From contig CAYOIP010000054.1 of the NCBI GenBank assembly GCA_964404065.1, forward strand, positions 1 through 7,217: a stretch of DNA of 7,217 nt. The letters are read 5' to 3'. The notes beneath the pieces are model-generated. The model was given only the letters and a program-made list of their open reading frames with translations, had not been told where the DNA came from and did not search any database. A program made the translations under genes and the position numbers. Below are positions 1 to 4,991 of the stretch, piece by piece (position 1 is the first letter of the stretch; every line of letters begins with the position of its first letter). The stretch is from UBA7396 sp964404065. GTDB taxonomy: Bacteria > Patescibacteriota > Gracilibacteria > BD1-5 > UBA6164.

Positions 1-56
1 AATAATTTAATAAAATAAATCAAACTTATTTTACTTACTTTCAAAAATTTGCAAAT

Positions 57-92
57 AAAAAAAAGTAGAGACAAAATATTTTTTATCTCTAC
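57..92 (-). terminator. Intrinsic terminator of the dnaN transcript
   Basis: Read on the minus strand, GTAGAGATAAAA and TTTTGTCTCTAC form a 12-bp stem with one U-G wobble and an AATA loop. Eight T residues follow directly. It starts about 20 bases past the dnaN stop codon, the expected place for a Rho-independent terminator. The 56 bases beyond it, up to the window edge, hold no gene that I can see, only a short ATTTGCAAAT palindrome at 47-56. Confidence 0.85.
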
Positions 93-112
93 AAATATAA
101 TTCAAATATTTT

Positions 113-1231
113 CTATATCTTAAGTGGCATGATAATATGTCTAAATCAATCTTTTTTATTATCATCACTTACTCAAGTAATTAAAATAGGAGAAAGAGGA
201 GATTCAAAACTTATAGAAATATGAGTTGTATCAATTACATTTAATGCTTGAAGTAAATATTCACTATTTAGTCAAATGATTGCTTCTTCACCTTCGACAG
301 CTCATACAAGATTTATACGAGCTTCTCAAATTTGAGTTTGTGAAGTTTCAATTAATATTCCAGTTTCATTTGAAATACTCATTTTTATAGAATAATTAGT
401 TTCTCTTGATAATAAATTTATTTTTTTAAGTCCAGAAATCAAATCAAATCTATTGATAACAGCTTTTGTGTTATAAGAAGTAGGAAAAAATCATTCATAA
501 TCTGGAAATTTTCAGTTTAATAATCTAGAATAAAATTTTGTATTTCCAAAAATAAATCAAATTTGATTTTCTCAAACAATTACTTTTATATCAGTTTTTT
601 CTCAGAGCATACTTCTTAATTCAAAAGCAGTTTTACTTGGAATAATTTGAGAAAAATTACCAGATATATTTTCTGCAATATCAACTTTGTATTCACTCAT
701 TCTGAAGCTATCTGTTGTTGCAAATTTTGCTGTATTTCATTCAATTTGAACAAAAATTCAAGCTAAAGTTGGTCTGATATTTCATTCTGCTGAAGAGAAA
801 AGAGTTTTTTCAATTGATTTTTTTATTATATCTGACTTTAGAGTAAAACTAGAATTTTCTTTTATGGCTGGAATTAAAGGGAAATCTGAATAAGGATTTC
901 ATTTAATTTTGATTTTTGAAGATTCGGTTTTTATTTCAATAGAGTTATCTCCTAAAAGTTCTATGCTAACATTATCATCTTCAAGTAGGGAAATATAGTT
1001 TGTAAAAATTTTTGAAGGAACACAAAAAGCTCACTCACTTTCAATTTTTATATTATCATTAACTATATGTTCTATAGCCATTTCTAAATTATTTGCTGTA
1101 AAAACAATATTTTTGAAATTTACTTTTATTAAAATATTTTCTAAAATCGGAGTTGTAGATACATTTGCTGTTGCGTGATTTACGATATCTAAAGCTGTTT
1201 TTAATGTCAAAGTTTCGATTTGAAATTTCAT
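113..1231 (-). CDS. dnaN: DNA polymerase III subunit beta (sliding clamp)
   Basis: This is the ring-shaped processivity clamp that encircles DNA and tethers DNA polymerase III and other replication and repair proteins. With TGA read as Gly the frame gives 372 residues, close to the usual 365-380 and enough for all three clamp domains. The N-terminus MKFQIETLTLKTALDIVN followed by TTPILENILIKV matches the conserved start of DnaN. IRPTLAGIFVQIEG and ATTDSFRMSEYK (D174 region) match the IRPxLxGV and ATDGHRL motifs of the middle domain. The last residues, FRHIIMPLKI, match the YLVMPMRL-type clamp C-terminus, and the stop is TAG. The ATG at 1231 is chosen because it fits the family start; no Shine-Dalgarno sequence precedes it. 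It lies 88 bp downstream of the PriA-like gene on the same strand, with no terminator between, so they may be partly co-transcribed. There is no dnaA next to it in this window. Confidence 0.96.
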
Positions 1232-1261
1232 AAAAGTGTTAGTTAAAATATATTTTAATAA

Positions 1262-1290
1262 AGTATATAAAAATAAAAAAATTCTGCAAA
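1262..1290 (-). promoter_or_regulatory. Possible promoter for dnaN
   Basis: On the minus strand TATACT (1262-1267, one mismatch to TATAAT) lies 17 bp downstream of TTTGCA (1285-1290, four of six matches to TTGACA). Transcription would start near 1255 and leave a leader of about 24 bases before the dnaN ATG. The region is very AT-rich, so chance matches are likely. The support is position and spacing only. Confidence 0.4.
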
Positions 1291-1319
1291 ATTTTTTACT
1301 TAAATAGTGTTAAAAAGTT

Positions 1320-2315
1320 TTACTCAAAAATTACAACCAAATCTTTATTTTTTAAAATCTCTCATTTTATATTTTGTAAGAATTTTCTTATTTGATTTCA
1401 TTTTATAATTATCTTTGTAAAAAATTGATTATCTCTTTTGGTTGGTGTATCAATTTTTATAATCTCAAATTTTCAAGTATTAACCTCGTCTAAAATATTT
1501 TTTAAATTATTAATATATTCAATTGACGAAATTTTATTTTTATCTTTGTATCTGAGAGTTGCCATTTCTACAAAAGGAGGATAATTGAAAATCTTTCTTT
1601 CTTCTAAAGTTTTCTTAAAAAAATCTTTATAATTTAGTTCTACAATATTTTTTATCATCTCATTATTTGGAATCATAGTTTGGATTATGATGTCTGTTTC
1701 TTCTCAAACTCTTCATCATCTTCAGATAAGTTGTTTTATATTTTGGTAAATTTTTTCTTCTGTGTCATATTTTGGTATTTGTAGTTCTTGTTCTAGTAAA
1801 ATGATTCCAATAACTCAAATATCTCTAAAATCAAATCAAGTTGTAATCATTTTTGTTCAGATAATAATCTCTGAGTTTTTCATATTTTCTAGCGCATTTC
1901 TTTTTTCTCAAATATTTGTTACATTGTCACTATCCATTCTGAAAATAGAAGTATTTTTAAAGTAGTTATGTAAATTTTCTTCAATTTGCTCAGTTCAAAC
2001 TCAAACTTTTTTTAGATTTGCACTTCCACATTTTTCACAGTTTAAAGTTATATCTTCATTATAAGAACAATGATGACAAACAAGTTTTAGAGGATTTTTA
2101 TGAACTGATAAAGCTATATCACATCTTGGACATTTTTTTAGATAAGAACAATCACTACATATATATAAATCATAAGCTCATCTTTTGTTTATGTATAAAA
2201 TAGATTTTTTTTTATTTTTTAAATTTTGCTCTATTTTTGTTAAAAGTGTGTTTGAAATATAGGGGAATTTAGCATGTTTATCGGATCATAAATCAACTAC
2301 AAAAAGATTTTTCAT
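1320..2315 (-). CDS. priA: PriA-like primosomal protein, C-terminal half only (no helicase lobe 1)
   Basis: PriA recognises stalled forks and reloads the replicative helicase. This 331-residue protein matches only the second half of PriA. It opens at the start of helicase lobe 2 (ILYINKRGA, 39-47). The cysteine-rich region inserted in lobe 2 is complete, with eight zinc ligands at 53, 56, 62, 65, 80, 83, 93 and 96 (CSDC, CPRC, CHHC, CEKC). Then come GVGTEQIEENL (105-115), motif V-like IGTKMITTGFDF (152-163), motif VI-like QLIGRGGRVGE (195-205) and the C-terminal domain with LEERKIFNYPPF, the PriA ERxxxxYPPF signature. Family members are usually 700-800 residues, with an N-terminal DNA-binding domain and lobe 1 carrying Walker A and DExH; none of that is here. 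ATG 2315 is the start because an in-frame TAA lies at 2319-2321, just upstream, followed by the divergent promoter region. The frame has no internal TAA or TAG. It may be a true reduced PriA, half of a split gene, or a relic still open. Family assignment is secure; function as a helicase is not possible for this chain alone. Confidence 0.88.
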
Positions 2316-2342
2316 TTGTTATTTTTACTATTAATTTTCCTT

Positions 2343-2348
2343 ATTATA
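2343..2348 (-). promoter_or_regulatory. Candidate -10 element for the PriA-like gene
   Basis: The minus strand carries a perfect TATAAT about 28 bases upstream of the ATG at 2315. No convincing -35 hexamer sits at 16-18 bp spacing (the best is ATATTT). It is the most likely start region for the leftward transcript, but the evidence is a single hexamer in AT-rich DNA. Confidence 0.35.
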
Positions 2349-2378
2349 CGAATTTTTAATAAAAAAAATATTTTTTAC

Positions 2379-2406
2379 TTGACAAAAAATAAAAAATAAT
2401 TATAAA
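2379..2406 (+). promoter_or_regulatory. Sigma70-type promoter for the two small genes
   Basis: A perfect TTGACA (2379-2384) is followed after 16 bp by TATAAA (2401-2406). Transcription would begin near 2413, giving a leader of about 23 bases before ATG 2436. It faces rightward, away from the PriA-like gene, and is the only good candidate for the pair at 2436-3140. Confidence 0.75.
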
Positions 2407-2435
2407 GCTATCTTATTTTTTTAACTTTTTTAAAT

Positions 2436-2795
2436 ATGTGAATTTTAAATGTTTGAGTTACATCTTGAAAATATGATTTAAGATGAGTTCCTTGAGTTAT
2501 TGATTTAGAAAAAGCTAGATTTTTTAAAGGTATTGATTGAGTTGTAAATACTAGATTACAAACTTTTTTAGATAGGTGATTTGAATTTTTAGAAGTTTGA
2601 AATGAATTAACAGACAGCGATATTTTACAATCAATAGATATTTTACAAAGTTTATATTGAGAAAAAGTAGAAATTTATTTTTTAAATGATTTTGATCAAC
2701 CAGAAGTTGTTTTTTATGAATGAAAAATAAATGGAAGAGTTGTTTGAAAAAGAAAATTTATATTTAAAACTTCTTGATTATCAAATAAATTATAA
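2436..2795 (+). CDS. Small protein of unknown function, first of a pair
   Basis: I do not recognise this family. With TGA as Gly it is a 119-residue protein starting MGILNVGVTSGKYDLRG and ending at TAA; about twelve of its codons are TGA. It has no signal peptide, no membrane segment and no cysteine. The sequence alternates charged and hydrophobic stretches (LQTFLDRGFEFLEVGNEL at 41-58, EKVEIYFLNDFDQPEVVFYE at 76-95), which suggests a small folded alpha/beta cytoplasmic protein. The tail is basic (GRVVGKRKFIFK, 100-111). The start is supported by its position just behind a TTGACA/TATAAA promoter; there is no Shine-Dalgarno sequence. The next gene begins 3 bp after the stop in the same frame, so the two are almost certainly co-transcribed. 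The first twelve bases of the reading frame are identical to those of the small gene at 4660. Confidence 0.72.
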
Positions 2796-2798
2796 AAT

Positions 2799-3140
2799 AT
2801 GAAATCAAATGTTATACCAATCTCAATAGCAAAACAAAAAAGATGATTATCTTGAAAAACTTGAATAGATACTCTTTGAAGAAAGTGATTATGAGATAAA
2901 TATTTAGATATAGTTTGCGTTGATGATTGAATAGTTACTTATAATAGAAAAATATTTTCTATATTAGAGTCTGAAGAAATATTATATGATTGAGCAGAAG
3001 AAGATGAATTTGCAATTCCATTAAATCAAGTAATTGTATGAAAAAACCAAGTACCAGTTGAAAAACTTAGTGAAATAGCTTTAAAATCTGTTATTGAATT
3101 TCAAGAAAGAGCTTTTAGAGCACAACAGCAAACAGCATAA
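2799..3140 (+). CDS. Small protein of unknown function, second of a pair
   Basis: I do not recognise this family. It encodes 113 residues beginning MKSNVIPISIAKQKRG and ending RAFRAQQQTA, with TAA as stop and nine TGA glycine codons. The N-terminal 35 residues are basic and glycine-rich (KQKRGLSGKTGIDTLGRKGL within 12-31). A more acidic middle follows (ESEEILYDGAEEDEF, 57-71). The last 30 residues look helical and amphipathic (VEKLSEIALKSVIEFQERAF, 87-106). No membrane segment is visible and there is one cysteine (C40). The frame continues that of the upstream gene, separated only by TAA and one AAT codon, so the two could be a split gene or a translationally coupled pair. The stop codon overlaps the stem of the terminator at 3139-3166, which marks the end of this transcript. 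The basic start could bind nucleic acid, but that is a guess from composition. Confidence 0.72.
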
Positions 3141-3166
3141 AACTCCAATTTTGGAGTTTTATTTTT
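3139..3166 (+). terminator. Intrinsic terminator of the small-gene pair
   Basis: AAAACTCCAA (3139-3148) pairs with TTGGAGTTTT (3151-3160); in practice this is a stem of about nine pairs with a small loop, followed by ATTTTT. The stem includes the last two bases of the TAA stop of the gene ending at 3140. The symmetry and T-tract support a Rho-independent terminator, and it may also act on leftward transcripts. Confidence 0.85.
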
Positions 3167-3192
3167 GCAAAAAATCTAAAAAAAAATATAAA
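3165..3192 (+). promoter_or_regulatory. Possible promoter for the Mur ligase gene
   Basis: TTGCAA (3165-3170, four of six) and TATAAA (3187-3192, five of six) are 16 bp apart. They lie between the preceding terminator and the Mur ligase gene, where a new promoter is needed. Transcription would start near 3199, inside the palindrome at 3194-3222, so a hairpin or part of one would form the 5' end of the mRNA. Chance matches are common in DNA this AT-rich. Confidence 0.4.
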
Positions 3193-3193
3193 T

Positions 3194-3222
3194 GTAGGGA
3201 ATGGTTTTAAACCATTCCCTAC
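3194..3222 (+). repeat. REP-like 29-bp perfect palindrome with GTAG/CTAC ends
   Basis: GTAGGGAATGGTTT (3194-3207) and AAACCATTCCCTAC (3209-3222) are exact reverse complements around a single T. The arms are clearly more GC-rich than the surrounding sequence. The GTAGGG...CCCTAC form and the leading GTAG tetranucleotide resemble REP-type elements mobilised by RAYT (IS200/IS605-like) transposases. No T-tract follows, which argues against a plain terminator. Only one copy is in the window, so its repeat nature is inferred from form. Confidence 0.6.
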
Positions 3223-3243
3223 GAAATTATTAATTCCATTTTT

Positions 3244-4587
3244 ATGAAACAAAAAGTATTAAATTTATATTTTAGATTTTTTTGAATACTAGCAAAAATC
3301 TATATTTTTAGACAAAAACCATTTATTATCTGAATAACTTGAAGCATTTGAAAAACAAGTTGTAGGATGATAATAAGTCAAATTTTAGAAAAAAATTTAA
3401 AAGATAAAAAAATCTATACATCATCAAAAAATTTTAACTGAGAACTTTGACTAAGTTTATCAGTTTTATGAATTTCTGATTATGAACCAGAATTTTCTTC
3501 AGTTTTAAAAACTATTTTTAAGTCATTATTTGTGAGTTTATTTTGAAAAAAACTTTATGACATAATAGTTTTAGAGTATTGAATTGATCACAAATGAGAA
3601 ATGGACTTTCTTTTATCTATAGTGAAACCAGATGTATGAATAGTTACAAAAATAGATAAAGTTCATTCAAGTCAATTTGAATCTAAAGAAATTATTGCAA
3701 GTGAAAAATATAAACTTTTAAAAAATTCTAAGAATTTTTGTTTTTTAAATGTAGAAGATGAATTTGCAAAAATTTATGAAAAAGAAATTGTTGTGCAAAA
3801 ATATTTTTATACAACAAATTCTACAGAAACCTCAAAAGAAATTGATTTAGTCTGAAAAAAATATACTTTAAAATTTGATAAAAATACTATAAAGTCAAAT
3901 TTTGATTTTTACTTTAAAAATGAGAAAAAAATAAATATTTCTTCAAATCTTATTGGAGAAGAAAATATCTGATACATAAATATTTGAATTTTTATTTTAG
4001 ATTTTTTATTTGAAAAATATTATAAAAAAACATTTTTTGTGTTAAAAGATTTGAAACTTGATTTAAAATTTGAATTACAATATTCGCGTTTTTCTATATT
4101 TAACTGAAAAAATAACTCAGTTTTGGTTGATAGTTCTTACAATGCTGCTCCAGAAAGTATGAAGAAAGTGATAGAAAATTTTTTGAAATTGCATAAAACA
4201 GTTTTCTCAGATTATGAAATCATTTTATGTCTTTGAGAAATGAGAGAACTTTGAGAATATGTAAAAGTTGAACATGAGAAACTGGCTTTATTTACCCGTG
4301 ATATTACAAAAAATATTTTTGTGGTTTGAGAAAGTATGAAAAACTATTTTCTTAAAAAATCACCAAATGCAAAACATTTTAAAAACTCAAAATTACTTTG
4401 AGAATTCTTAAAAGACTTTTTAAAATCTCAAGAAAAGAAATATTTAATTTTATTCAAATGAAGTCAAAATACTATTTTTATGGAAGAAGCAATTTCTCAA
4501 ATTTTGGAAAATAAAAAAGATATTAAAAAACTATGCAGACAAGAGGATTTTTGGCTAGAGAAAAAGGAAAAATACTTTTTAACATAA
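3244..4587 (+). CDS. murF: Mur ligase, MurF type (UDP-MurNAc-tripeptide:D-Ala-D-Ala ligase), lacking domain 1
   Basis: MurF joins D-Ala-D-Ala to the UDP-MurNAc peptide with ATP, the last cytoplasmic peptide step of peptidoglycan synthesis. The 447-residue product has the Mur ligase central and C-terminal domains. Walker A GITGSIGKTS is at 30-39, with both core glycines coded by TGA. EYGIDHKGEMDFL (111-123) matches MurF E(L/M)GxxxxGEI. KPDVGIVTKIDKVHSSQF and ASEKYKLL follow, the latter where the carbamylated lysine of the family lies. DSSYNAAPESM (296-306) corresponds to D(D/S)YNANPxSM, GEMRELGEY (331-339) to GDMLELGE, and KGSQNTIFMEE starts at 405. In ordinary MurF about 80-100 residues of uridine-binding domain precede the P-loop; here there are only 29, hydrophobic and basic (LYFRFFGILAKIYIF). 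From memory, CPR genomes often carry this short form annotated as MurF or Mur ligase. About 20 glycines are TGA and one is GGA. ATG 3244 is the likely start; no Shine-Dalgarno sequence. The exact substrate is inferred. Confidence 0.88.
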
Positions 4588-4592
4588 TTTTT

Positions 4593-4621
4593 TTGACAAA
4601 TAAAAAAAATATAAATATAAT
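4593..4621 (+). promoter_or_regulatory. Consensus sigma70-type promoter for the 84-residue protein
   Basis: TTGACA (4593-4598) and TATAAT (4616-4621) both match the bacterial housekeeping consensus perfectly and are separated by the ideal 17 bp. Transcription would start near 4628, giving a leader of about 32 bases that is nearly all A and T after GCCAGC. It begins six bases past the Mur ligase stop codon. It is the strongest promoter in the window and predicts high expression of the next gene. Confidence 0.88.
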
Positions 4622-4659
4622 CTGCCAGCAAAAATAATTTAAAAAATAAAAATAAAACT

Positions 4660-4914
4660 ATGTGAATTTTATGAATTTGAGGAAGTACTTCTATACAGAC
4701 ACTTCCAACGACTTATGAAGTAATGCAAAGAAATTTTAATAGTAATGTTAGAGAACCTTTAGCATGAACTCCTGTTGCTCCAGCAGTTTCAAATCTTGTT
4801 AATGATACTGCAGCTAATACTGCTACTACACTTTACTGACCAAATTGAAAATTACCTACAGTTGAACAAGTTACAGCACCACCTAAAGGTAGTATAATTA
4901 GTATAAAAGTATAA
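4660..4914 (+). CDS. Small, probably abundant protein of unknown function
   Basis: I do not recognise this 84-residue protein. It starts MGILGIGGSTSIQTLPTTYE and ends KGSIISIKV at TAA, with six TGA glycine codons and two GGN. It is rich in Gly, Ala, Thr, Pro, Val and Asn, has few charged residues, no cysteine, no signal peptide and no clear membrane helix. The middle (EPLAGTPVAPAVSNLVNDTA, 32-51) looks flexible. Its codons are more GC-rich than those of its neighbours, which with the consensus promoter upstream and the strong terminator downstream suggests a highly expressed single-gene unit. A structural, nucleoid or surface-associated role is possible, but nothing in the sequence decides it. 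Without recoding the gene is invisible, because its second codon is TGA. Translation of this frame rests on composition, the signals on both sides and the shared start sequence with the gene at 2436. Confidence 0.72.
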
Positions 4915-4953
4915 AAATAATTTTTAAATTAAAATTGATATTTAAAAAACTTC

Positions 4954-4991
4954 TGTTAGAATTCCATAAAAAGTAATTCTAACATTTTTTT
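4954..4991 (+). terminator. Intrinsic terminator abutting the rel start codon
   Basis: TGTTAGAATT (4954-4963) and AATTCTAACA (4975-4984) form a perfect 10-bp stem with an 11-base loop, followed at once by seven T residues (4985-4991). It lies 39 bases past the stop of the 84-residue gene. The T-tract ends exactly where the ATG of the Rel gene begins, so it also constitutes the whole region where that gene's ribosome site should be. Besides termination it may act as an attenuator or translational block for rel. Confidence 0.85.

Noticed and set aside
1762..2203. Plus-strand open frames of about 60-67 codons at 1762-1965 and 2018-2203.
   Set aside because: They lie antisense inside the PriA-like gene, whose minus-strand reading has conserved zinc-binding and helicase motifs across the same bases.
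2316..2435. Replication origin, because of high AT content beside priA and near dnaN.
   Set aside because: I found no cluster of DnaA boxes (TTATNCACA type), no dnaA gene and no repeated AT-rich 13-mers; the stretch is explained by two divergent promoters.
2316..2435. The missing N-terminal half of PriA hidden by a frameshift upstream of 2315.
   Set aside because: An in-frame TAA sits at 2319-2321, only 120 bp separate this gene from the next, and no lobe 1 motif appears in any minus-strand frame there.
3194..3222. A second terminator in tandem with that at 3139-3166.
   Set aside because: The palindrome has no following T-tract on the plus strand (GAAATTATT follows) and only a weak one in the other direction; its form fits a REP-like element better.
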